Shown: positions 23,691 through 33,209 of the stretch, piece after piece
Layout: the number at the start of each line of letters is the position of its first letter
Numbering within the stretch: the stretch's first letter is position 1
Assembly (NCBI GenBank): GCA_022605405.1
Contig: JABYQQ010000008.1
Location: forward strand, 1-64,000
Reading direction: 5' to 3'
Length of the DNA stretch: 64,000 nt
Source: Earliella scabrosa
Taxonomy: Eukaryota > Basidiomycota > Agaricomycetes > Polyporales > Polyporaceae
The notes under the pieces: model-generated
The model's database searches: none
The model's input: only the letters and a program-made list of their open reading frames with translations
What the model was told of the DNA's origin: nothing
Program-made: the position numbers and the translations under genes

Positions 23691-24226
23691 TTTTGAGCCG
23701 CAAGGACGGACTCACGCCAATGTAATACCATGCGTAGGATGTGTACGATGAACAATTACATATGTCCGATACCCATTCGTTGGTTGGTGTGGGTCCAAGG
23801 CTGGGGGCTGCTAATCCCTACCACAGGACGAACATGATGATCATTGCAGCGAACGATAGGATCGCGACCACGGTCATGACAGGTTCGTGTTGTCCAGGTC
23901 GGCGGTGACACTGAGATTTACCACAACCTCGGATTGTACTTCTACCACTGGCATAGGGTAGTGCCATATGGTCCTGGACCCTATCATTACCATGTATAGA
24001 GCGAGCAGACTGTTAGGATACTGCCCGATATACAACAACCTCTGGTGTCCGGAGCCTCGACTCTCCACGCCCAGACCTCGGAATGTCCAAAGACGTTTGC
24101 TTGCCGAGTAAAGCTAGTGCGGGAAAGTGCAGAGAGGAGCAATGGGTAGAAATAAGGTTGCTGGTACTTTCCCGCACGTTGCCGTACATAGACAGCGGCC
24201 TAAAGGAGGTGATCCCATGCGTACGG
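23691..24226. other. Intergenic region with a possible small membrane-peptide exon
   Basis: On the minus strand 23910-23818, after a plausible AG acceptor, a frame reads RPGQHEPVMTVVAILSF and on through a hydrophobic stretch to TAG at 23818-23820. It looks like a tail-anchor segment, but I found no convincing upstream exon and do not recognise the family. Confidence 0.3.
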
Positions 24227-24606
24227 TCAGTCGTCATGGAGTTCTTTCCAGGCTTGTTCAATCTTCTCTCGCTTTGCCTTGGCCTCTTCACGGTTCTTGG
24301 TCGTGCGGTCGATGCGCTGGCGGTGACACGCCGACGGTGACGTGAATGTGCTGCTATTACTCAGGAAGGTGGGTGCTTACCTCCTTTCTCAGACACATGT
24401 TCAAGTCATGCTTCGCCTGGTTGCATGCGCCCGTCCACCTCGACCAGCCGTTGGCGTGACATGCGTCAAGTGCCTGGATGAACTCCATGCAGACTATGTG
24501 AACCCGATGAGTCAGTCACACAGGACGGCTGCCTGCTATGGACGGTGAACGACACGGCCGAAGGAGGATGCGAACCTAGCTTTTTCTCTGTCAGCTGGGG
24601 GTGCAT
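24227..24606 (-). CDS. CMC2: COX assembly mitochondrial protein 2 (twin CX9C)
   Basis: Small intermembrane-space protein needed for cytochrome c oxidase assembly. Three exons can be joined with phase kept: 24606-24576 (MHPQLTEKKL), 24493-24381 and 24316-24227. The junction gives KLVCMEFIQALDACHANGW. Two CX9C motifs are present, C-MEFIQALDA-C and C-NQAKHDLNM-C, as required for the Mia40 oxidative-folding fold. The C-terminus RIDRTTKNREEAKAKREK is the charged helix of the Cmc1/2 family. The total is 77 residues, matching the family. It shares a 308-base divergent promoter with transketolase. The first intron has a weak GTTCGC donor. Confidence 0.85.
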
Positions 24607-24914
24607 ATCTCGTGACCTCCAGTGCCGTACGCTGTTGCTGCTGAGTGTGTCGACAAGCGCAAGACAAGAGAAAGATGCGGCGACAAACGGCGAGGGCGAG
24701 GACGAGGACACCCGAGCGGGACTAGGACGAGGTCAGGACGACGTTGGTGCCGGCGACGGAGGACAGACGCGAGAGACGGTCGGGCCGGGATTGGCCAGGA
24801 GCTCAGCGCCTCCGTCGGGATGCGTGATTAGATATCAGTTCCGTCGCGACTGTCCGCGGTTATATAGCTGCATTTCTCACTGCAGCGACCCCCTCATCCC
24901 TCTGCTTTTCTGCC
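24607..24914. promoter_or_regulatory. Divergent promoter of CMC2 and transketolase
   Basis: A TATATA at 24861-24866 lies 49 bases before the transketolase ATG. No separate gene is seen in the 308 bases. Bidirectional use is inferred from layout. Confidence 0.5.
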
Positions 24915-27732
24915 ATGTCCAAGTTCGCCCCCCAGTCCGCCGACGACATCTCCATTGCCACCATCCGTGCCCTGGCGGCCGATGTCGTGGGCAAGGCCAA
25001 CTCCGGCCACCCTGGTGCGTCCGAGCTGCCTGATCCGATCGAGGACATGCACTGACCTCTTTTCGTTTTCGTAGGTGCCCCTATGGGCATGGCCCCCGTG
25101 TCCCATGTCCTTTTCACCCGGTACGATTCTCGGATTACGCTGAGGGTGTCGTCCTCATACCTCAATGCAGGTTCTTCAACGCGAACCCGAAGAACTCGAA
25201 GTGGTTCAACCGTGACCGTTTCGTTCTCTCCAACGGGTGAGTGCATGCTGTTTGGATAGACTTCTTCCTTCCCTGACACTCCCGGGCTTCAGACACGCGT
25301 GAGTACTGCCTAGTCTGCCCCCGCGACTGCCCAGGCTGAATGCGGAGCAGTTGCGCGCTCCAATACATTCTCCTCCACCTCATGGGCTACAAGCTCTCCC
25401 TTGACGACCTCAAGCAGTTCCGTCAGATCGATTCCTTGACTCCTGGTCACCCTGAGGCCGGCCACACTGATGGGATTGAGGTCACGACCGGTCCGCTCGG
25501 TCAGGGCTTCTCCAACGCTGTCGGTCTCGCCATCGCTCAGGCGCACCTCGGCGCTACCTTCAACAAGGACGGCTTCGACCTCATCAACAACTACACCTAT
25601 GGTTCGTCGTGGCGAACCATCACACCCCGTCGATACGTCTGAACGGATCTTCCAGTGTTCCTTGGTGATGGCTGTCTCATGGAGGGTGTTGCTAGTGAGG
25701 CTGCGTCCCTCGCCGGTCACTTGCAGTTGGGCAACCTGATCGCGGTACGTGATTGTATGCGTGTTCCCCCTCTACCACAACCATTCATTGCCCATTCCAG
25801 ATCTACGACGACAACCGTGAGCATGGGTGATCTTGCTTGGCAAGTCGCAGCGGGACTGATTGATCTGGCAGACATCTCCATTGATGGTGACACTGCTGTC
25901 GCCTTCACGGAGAACGTTGAGCAACGCTTCCAGTCATATGGCTGGCACACCCTCCACGTCGATGATGGTGACAGGCGAGTATCTCAACCGCACGCATGAA
26001 TTCGGAGCCTCAAGTAGTTTTGTAGTGACCTTGAGAGCATCTACAACGCCATCCTTGAGGCGCAGAAGGAGAAGAGCAAGCCCACTCTCATCCGCCTCCG
26101 CACCACTATTGGTTACGGTTCCAAGCAGCAGGGCACTCATGGAGTGCACGGAGCCCGTACGTTCCGTATCATGGCAGCTCACATGGAATCGTACTGACTC
26201 ATTCAATCAGCTCTGAAGGCTGACGATATCCAGGCCTTGAAGTCGAAGTTCGGTCTTCCTGCAGACCAGTCCTTCTACGTTCCGAAGGAGACTTACGATG
26301 TGTACGGCACTGTCGCTGCCCGTGGCGCGAAGCTCGAGGCTGAGTGGAACGACCTCCTCGCATCATATGCGCAGAAGTACCCCGCGGAGCATGCTGAGCT
26401 GACGCGTCGCATCGCCGGCAAGCTCCCCGAGAACTGGGAGAAGTCTCTGCCCGTGTACAAGCCCTCCGACGCAGCCCAGGCCTCCCGCAAGCTCTCCGAG
26501 ATCGTTCTCTCTGCTATTGTCCCTGTTCTGCCCGAGCTTGTTGGTGGCTCCGCGGACTTGACTGGCAGCAACCTCACCCGGACGAAGACCATGGTCGACT
26601 TCCAGCCCGAGAACACCGGTCTCGGTAACTACAAGGGTACCTACATCCGTTACGGTGTCCGCGAGCACGGTATGGGTGCTATTGCAAACGGCCTGCACGC
26701 ATATGGTGGCATCATTCCGTTCGTCGCCACGTTCCTGGTCAGCCTCGTCTCGAACGCGATTGGGTTTCTATCATTAACACTGTATTCTTATCCAGAACTT
26801 CGTCTCGTACGCAGCCGGCGCTGTGAGGTTGTCGGCACTTAGCAAGCACCAGGTTATCTGGGTCGGTCAGTAGCGCCATCTCCGTGTCTAATTGGAGCTT
26901 CATTGACATGTGTCCGCTAACAGCGACCCACGACTCCATTGGTCTCGGCGAGGATGGCCCCACTCACCAGCCTGTCGAGACGGCGGTCCACTTCCGTGCG
27001 ATCCCCAACCTCGACTTCTGGCGTCCAGCAGACGGCAACGAGACGTCCGCTGCGTACTACTCCGCGATCACCCGCAAGCAGACTCCCTCCATCCTTTCCC
27101 TCTCCCGCCAAAACCTGCCGAACCTCGAGGGCTCGACGATCGAGAAGGCCCTCAAGGGCGGCTACGTCGTGTACGAGGTCCAGGGCGAGGACCTGACGAT
27201 CGTCAGCACTGGCTCGGAGGTCTCCATTGCGCTCGAGGCGGCGTCCAAGTTGAACGCGGAGGGCGTCAAGACTCGTGTGGTCAGCTTACCGTGCTGGAGC
27301 GTCTTCGACCTCCAGCCTGCCGAGTACAAGCTTAGCGTGCTGCGCAGCGGCGCGCCCATCCTCGCTGTCGAGGCTCTTTCGGTGAGAATTCCATGTGACT
27401 TAGAACCCCTAATGGTCGCTCATGATGATTCTTAGACCGTCGGATGGCACAAATACAGCCACGAGGTATGTCTAGCTTAGCCCCCTGCTGCACCTGTAGA
27501 CTGACATCGATTGCTAGGCGTATGGCTTGACTGGCTGGGGTGCTTCAGGTCCGTACAAGAAGGTCTACGAGAAGTTCGGCCTCACGGGTCCCAGTACGTT
27601 GTTTCGGCAATTATGTGGTGATTGCGGCACTCATCAGTATCTACAGACATCGCCGCTGTCGGCAAGAAGGTCGTCGACTTCTACCAGAAGAAGGGAGGCG
27701 AGGTTGTCTCGCCTCTCGTCAAGGCCATCTAA
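24915..27732 (+). CDS. Transketolase
   Basis: Thiamine-diphosphate enzyme of the non-oxidative pentose phosphate pathway in the cytosol. The start [20 protein letters not shown] leads to [14 protein letters not shown], with its conserved His. [14 protein letters not shown] and the cofactor motif [13 protein letters not shown] ... IYDDN follow. [13 protein letters not shown] and [17 protein letters not shown] mark the pyrimidine domain, with the catalytic Glu in RYGVREH. The C-terminal domain includes [12 protein letters not shown] and ends [17 protein letters not shown]. Around ten short introns; about 685 residues, the usual fungal length. The strong codon bias suggests high expression. Confidence 0.95.
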
Positions 27733-28025
27733 GTCCATTGGGGGCGACCACTTGTAATGCGTCAACGAGCACAGATAGATGTTCGTTCACTGGGGCTTTG
27801 GGATGAACAGGTAGAACGCAGTGTACTCGCATGTATTTCTTCTGTTATATAGAAGCTTTGCTGTGCTCGATTCTAGACCATGGCCATGACCTCGGAAAAT
27901 GCGCTTGATCCTATTGGTTGACGGTGGGTCGGCCAACTGACGTCTGCTTGGTGGCTCGGAGAGGATGAGCTGTATTAATGGAGCGTAGTATGCTGTCCTG
28001 CTGGAAGTCATCGAGATGGATACAT

Positions 28026-28618
28026 CTACCGCCTCCTCACAACATCCATGGTATCCCAAGCACGGCGCTCCTTGTCCTCCTTCTCGACCTCCAGGACATG
28101 GGGCTTGAGGTAGCGGACGTCCTGGCGAACCCACTTGAGCCGGAGACGGGAGACACGAAGGAAGTGAACACACCTCCTCAGGCTTGATCCACTGCTCCTT
28201 GGGGAGGTCCTCGTGCACGATACTGGCCTGGATTGAGCGCTTCATGCGGAAAGCGCGGTCGTAGTGCTCGCGAGGAGTCAAACGCGCGAGGGCCTAGTGA
28301 AAAGCTCCATTTGGTGCACAGCTTCGAAAGAATGGGAGGTTGCAACTCACCCGTTCGACATCAGGACGCTCCTCAACCACTGCAGCGCAACCCAGTTCAC
28401 AACTCTGCACGAGCCCGAAGCGCGAAACGTCACGTACGGAGGTCGTCGTACTTCAAGCCGACTTTTCTGTGGCCCGCGACGTTGGCGTACCAGTCGGCGA
28501 CGGGCTTGAGCCAAGCGTAGAGGGTGCGGTTCCTGCGGATGGCAGGCGCGAGCGAGGGACCGAGAGGGCCGAGGATGGTCATCGTTGAGTCTATGAGCGA
28601 GAGCAGCGTCTCCGACAT
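28026..28618 (-). CDS. QCR7: Ubiquinol-cytochrome c reductase subunit 7 (14 kDa)
   Basis: Matrix-side subunit of respiratory complex III. The start MSETLLSLIDSTMTI is followed by LYAWLKPVADWYANVAG and GLKYDDL, the typical QCR7 core. A second exon has LTPREHYDRAFRMKRSIQAS and LPKEQWIKPEE. The final exon, found after an intron (acceptor near 28128), reads DVRYLKPHVLEVEKED and closes DTMDVVRRR, with TAG at 28028-28026. About 140 residues. Its start faces that of nucleoside diphosphate kinase across 209 bases. Confidence 0.9.
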
Positions 28619-28746
28619 CCAGCGCGACTCTGCCCGAGCCCTGTTTGGCGCTGTTTGGCCCGGGTGGCGACGGGAGCGCCGAGGGCTCCTCGACGCGTGC
28701 CCCGATTTGGCAGCGATTAACTGCAGTAAAGATCGAAGCCGAGATG

Positions 28747-28753
28747 TATAAAA
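28747..28753 (+). promoter_or_regulatory. TATA box of the nucleoside diphosphate kinase gene
   Basis: TATAAAA, 75 bases before the ATG at 28828, followed by a pyrimidine-rich leader. Confidence 0.5.
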
Positions 28754-28827
28754 CGTCGGTCGTCCTCTTCATCCTTCTCCATCTCTTTATCTTCTGCCAT
28801 CTCCCCCACCCTACACCAACAGCAGCC

Positions 28828-29530
28828 ATGTCCGTCACCGAGCGCACCTACATCATGGTCAAGGTCCGTACGACGCGTCTGGGGGGCGATAGCGAGTCGA
28901 ATAGGTGCACTGAGCGCGTCCTGCATGCATACAGCCCGACGGTGTCCAGCGCGGACTCGTCGGCAGCATCATCGGCCGCTTCGAGCAGCGCGGGTTCAAG
29001 CTGACCGCCCTCAAGCTCGTCCACGCTACCCCGGAGCACCTTGAGAAGCGTATGTCTCATACGCTCGATCTGCAGATCTGTCGCAGCCGCTCATCAGCTT
29101 GACATCACGAAGACTACGCCGATCTCAAGGGCAAGCCCTTCTTCCCTGGCCTCATCAAGTACATGGCATCTGGCCCCGTGGTTGCGATGGTCTGGGAGGG
29201 TCTTGACGCCGTCAAGACTGGCCGTTCCATGCTCGGCGCGACGAACCCCCTCGCGTCTGCTCCTGGTACGTTTCTTTACGTCTTTCCCTACCAACGTGCG
29301 TGTGACACGTGTATCCTTGCATAGGCACTATCCGTGGTGACTTCGCGCTCGCTGTCGGCCGCAACATCTGCCACGGTTCCGACTCTGTTGAGAGCGCGGA
29401 GAAGGAGATCGCTCTGTACGTTGCTTTCTTGTACTTCGAGGGTTGCTTTGCTGACGTCTGTCCTTATAGCTGGTTCCCCGAGGGCGTCGTCCAGTACGCC
29501 CACGACCAGGCCAAGTGGATCTTCGAGTAG
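28828..29530 (+). CDS. Nucleoside diphosphate kinase
   Basis: Transfers the gamma-phosphate of NTPs to NDPs. The start is [12 protein letters not shown]; after the first intron comes [17 protein letters not shown]. After further introns, [17 protein letters not shown] and [17 protein letters not shown] follow. The phosphohistidine motif is [16 protein letters not shown]. The C-terminus is [11 protein letters not shown] with TAG at 29528-29530. About 151 residues, the full family length, with all active-site residues I can check present. Confidence 0.95.
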
Positions 29531-29877
29531 ATGCTGCATCGAGAAGTTGAACGCGATCATCATTGTATAAAACCCCACGAATCCAGCATGTACTCTATAG
29601 ATACACACATTGCACGTTGTGATCTCACTGCCTTTTCTGGTCTGCTACAGAGTTAAGACGAAATTGTCTCACGCCTCTAATGCGCGTCCCCCGATGCCAG
29701 TGAAGTTATTCCCAACGGTGGGTATGGTCCTGTGCCCGAGGCCGTCGAGCATGAGAACCACGGGGCCGTGCACGTCGTGCAGAGGGTCTCCGGGCACATG
29801 CCTCAGCCCTGGCTTGACCCTTCACCCCCTCTTGGCCACCTCGAGCTCACCTTCACCCCTCTTGGCTACCTCATAGC
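29531..29877. other. Intergenic region with a small direct repeat
   Basis: The 3' flank of the kinase gene. At 29822-29870 an imperfect tandem repeat reads CACCCCCTCTTGGCCACCTC and CACCCCTCTTGGCTACCTC, just before the next ATG. It may be part of that gene's leader. Confidence 0.4.
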
Positions 29878-31855
29878 ATGCGTGTTCCCCTTGCATATCT
29901 ACCGAGACCGTTGCTATTGGCCTTGCTTCCATTGCTATCGCCCAGATTGTCCAGGGTTTCAGCCCTGCAGGGGGATTCATGGTGCGGGTTCTTGATGTGC
30001 GTCCAGGCAACGGTGAATGCAAACGACTCGACAGTGACATGTACGTATTTGCGGCTCGTTCAAGATCACATTCATGACTGAGAGGACCCTTGATAGACGA
30101 GCTCAAGCCGCTGAATCAGCTGGGATGGATGGCAATGTACGTGACCTTTTATTGCTCAGTGGGGATAGTTGACTGATATCCCTTTAGTGGGTTTGGGCGC
30201 CAAATGGCGGATACCCCCATGGTCATTCTCTGGCAGGCAGCTAATGGAACGACAATCCTATCGCAAAGACAAGCCACGGGGCTTGCAGACCCCTTGCCTG
30301 TAACACATCCCCCGCGAGCAGCAAGAGTATCCCATCGCGCCAATACCGTGCGTCTATACGCTTGCCACCACCATGCACTATCCCAGTCTGAATGCGTTCC
30401 TGATCTTCCGCAGCGGTCGGGAATCTCTTCCATGCTAGCCTTCGACATAACGAAGGCCGACGAGCCGACGCAATCACTCATTTGGGCGTTTGGTGTTACT
30501 CCGCCGGACGCCAGGCCAGACGCAAGCATTGAACAGCACCTGGACGCAGGCACGTTCTTCTTGGATCTCTCCAGAGAGTTGCGTACATCCGACGAGGCGG
30601 CATCTTCATCCACCCTGAGCTCATCGTCGCGCGTTCCGGCCGCGGCATCGAGTCCAACGGTCCCAGCGTCCCCTCAGTCTCAGTCATCTTCAACGGTCGC
30701 CGCCGATGGCCTATCACGGACTGACACCCTCCAAGTGGCACACGCGGTACTCTCTGCTGCGGGGTTTCTGATTGTGCTACCTCTGGGGACCCTTGTTGCC
30801 CGCTGGTCGCGGGTATTCACGCCGAAGTGGTCCACGGCGCATTGGTTCATCGATGTCGTGCTCGGGATTCCGCTCGTCTGCGTGGGCTGGGCGCTCGGGC
30901 CCCTCGCGGTCGCTCAGCAAGGCAGGGAACATATCGTAACCGCACACCAGGTGATCCATCCTGCGCGCATCCTTGTGCGATCCGTGTGCACTGACCGTAA
31001 CGCTTTGGTAACGCCCGTCCTTGTATTCTGGCGCGCGGCCGGGCAGATATGCGGCGTGGTTCTCTTCGTGCTGTACATCGTTGAGGTCGCACTCGGCACG
31101 TTCATCCATCTACGCCGCCCTAAGGAGGCGGCGGCACATCCGCCACGGAATGTGGTGCACGTCGTCCTGGGACTTGCCGTGTTCGGGCTATCGATGTTCC
31201 AGGTAAGCATACTATGCTGTGCAGGTTGTTCGCCCAAGCCTTCCTGACACAACGCCACCGCAGACCATAGATGGCGTAGGCCGTGACGGCGCGTTAGGCG
31301 GCGCGAACGAGCGAGTCGTTGTCGCGATCTGCGTGGGCTGGGCCGCGGTGAGTGCTCCACTCGCAGCTTTGGCAGCTGCGACCCCGACGGCGCGCACTCG
31401 CGCATTCCTGAAAATACCAATAGCTGACGCATTTTCTCGGTGTCATTTACCGCATCGCTCGCACTCGCCTCCACCCTCTTGCACGCGGTCCCATCCAACA
31501 GGCTTTCTCTGGGACGTACGCCCTCGGGCTCCTTCTCCTCCGGAGACAGTTCGCACAGGAGCGTCTCGGTTGGAGCGTCCCTTCCAGCGTCCCCCTGCCC
31601 TTCTACCCAATTATAGCCGCCCCTGCCGGCGCGTCCTCCGAGTCCGTGCGGCGACGGCCCCGCGCGATGGCGCTCGACGATCCGATGGCAGACGACGGTA
31701 CACACGACATCTACAGCGAAGCGCAGTGGGGTCGGACGCGGACGACCACCGGCATAGATGCGAACACGGACGGGCAGGACAGCATCCGTGTCTGGGAACA
31801 CACGGAGATGCGCCAAGTGCAGGCTGTGCCGGTGTCGCTATCGGCCTTTCTCTGA
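29878..31855 (+). CDS. DOMON-cytochrome b561 membrane protein
   Basis: A secreted-side heme domain fused to a transmembrane cytochrome b561, probably moving electrons across the membrane; its partner is unknown. The signal peptide is MRVPLAYLPRPLLLALLPLL. The DOMON (CDH cytochrome-like) domain contains YELKPLNQLGWMAIGFGRQM, rebuilt over two introns, and ends near FLDLSREL. A Ser/Thr/Pro-rich linker follows. The b561 core has about five helices with the expected His ligands in VAHAVLSAAGF, STAHWFIDV, IVTAHQ and NVVHVVLGLA. A frame-keeping intron of about 100 bases probably joins TAHQ to ICGVVLFVLYIVEV. The cytoplasmic tail of about 70 residues is acidic and ends VSLSAFL. Confidence 0.82.
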
Positions 31856-32650
31856 GATGTAGCCATACCAGCCGACTCGAGTCGCTCGCAGGGCGCGAGA
31901 GGCCTGAGAGAATGCTGTGGCACGCACGGACACCGAACCTTCGTGCGCGGCTCGCCGGGTGGTTGGGCCAACAAACCTTGTTAAGTGGACGAAATTGGTA
32001 GGGTTGCTGTGCCCGCGGACGCTGGGGCTAGTACGTCATGGTGTCGCAGTGGGGCGTGTAGATAGGATGCTGGATCGCAGTCGTACCGGGTGGCGATAAA
32101 AGGGACTTGAATTGGGATTCTTTCTTGGTTATGTCCGAGGCCTGATGCGAGTGCGTCGGTCGAGCTGACTCTGCGTGATTATTTTCTGTCCCGTTCAAGT
32201 CCCCGAAATACCGTTTGTGAGGAGTGTGGCACACGGGCGATGTCGTATTACGGCGTCTTAATGGTTACCGCTGGAAGGCAGGACCTCACTTCAAGCGGGA
32301 CGCTGAGCCCTGAATGGAGGGGCCCTTATACTAGTGGCAGCCACACCAAGAATCACGACATGCACCGGTGACCGACCGGATCTGGACCGGAAGAAGCTAG
32401 GAGCGGACAGAACGAGATAGCGAGACGCATGTGCATTGCCGCGATTCAACAGCTAGTGACAGGTAGAGAGTAATAAGAATAATGGGAAAGACATGGGAGG
32501 ACAGATCATGAGAAGTATACAATGGGGGAAGATGTCTCCATCATCCTTTTTGGGCAACGGAGAAGGCAAGGGATTAGATCTACAATTAAGTCTACAAGAT
32601 TGAGCAGGATTCTGCCGCCGGGATCCAAGCGAGCGAATCGAAGAGTGCGT
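31856..32650. other. Intergenic region between convergent genes
   Basis: No protein-like frame is seen on either strand. The region is AT-richer than its surroundings near 32450-32600, as in 3' flanks. Confidence 0.4.
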
Positions 32651-33084
32651 TCAGGGCTTCGTTAATAATACAGTGATCGAGCCTGGATCATAGGATGCTG
32701 TAACGATCCGAGGTAAGTCAGGGCGCCGTCTGGCACGAGGGGGTGGGCAGAAACTCACTTGTGGACTTAACGAATAATACTACACGAGGGATGGACGTCG
32801 CGCGCACATTCAACTCTTCAGCACTTGTCGCACAGTTAGGAGATGTGGGCGCGCAGAATAGATAGGATAGGCTGGACTGGTGATCAATGAGAAGGTCGAG
32901 ACGGAACGAGATAGGACTACTCACATGTTCTGCAGTCGTCCCACAGGAGTAGACATGAGATACTCAGGATGAAGATGGCACCAGCCATGGCGAGGGCCAG
33001 CACAAAGCAGATTGTGGTCAGGAGGGAAACATCGTCGTCCTCCGCCTTCAGCTCAGGGTGTTCGTAGAGCTTCAAGGGACGCAT
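32651..33084 (-). CDS. Small single-pass membrane protein, unknown
   Basis: A three-exon model. Exon 1 starts MRPLKLYEHPELKAEDDD (33084), then a hydrophobic helix of about 25 residues (TTICFVLALAMAGAIFIL), then LLWDDCRT. A GT-AG intron with a CTAAC branch site leads to EELNVRATSIPRVVLFVKST. A second intron leads to YDPGSITVLLTKP and TGA at 32651-32653. About 90 residues. A TATAAAA lies 119 bases upstream. No family is recognised. If either intron is retained the protein would end earlier (after RTCE, or at a stop near 32718). Confidence 0.5.
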
Positions 33085-33202
33085 CTTTGGGCGGTAGCAG
33101 AGGCTAGCTTGGTGGGCGGCCAGGATGAATGGGGTAGACTGGGAGGTGAGGATGCGTGAGTTCCCGAGGGATGTGCAATACTCTCGACATGTTGCTGGAC
33201 GA

Positions 33203-33209
33203 TTTTATA
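33203..33209 (-). promoter_or_regulatory. TATA box of the small membrane protein gene
   Basis: TATAAAA on the minus strand, 119 bases before the ATG at 33084. It supports transcription in that direction. Confidence 0.4.
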
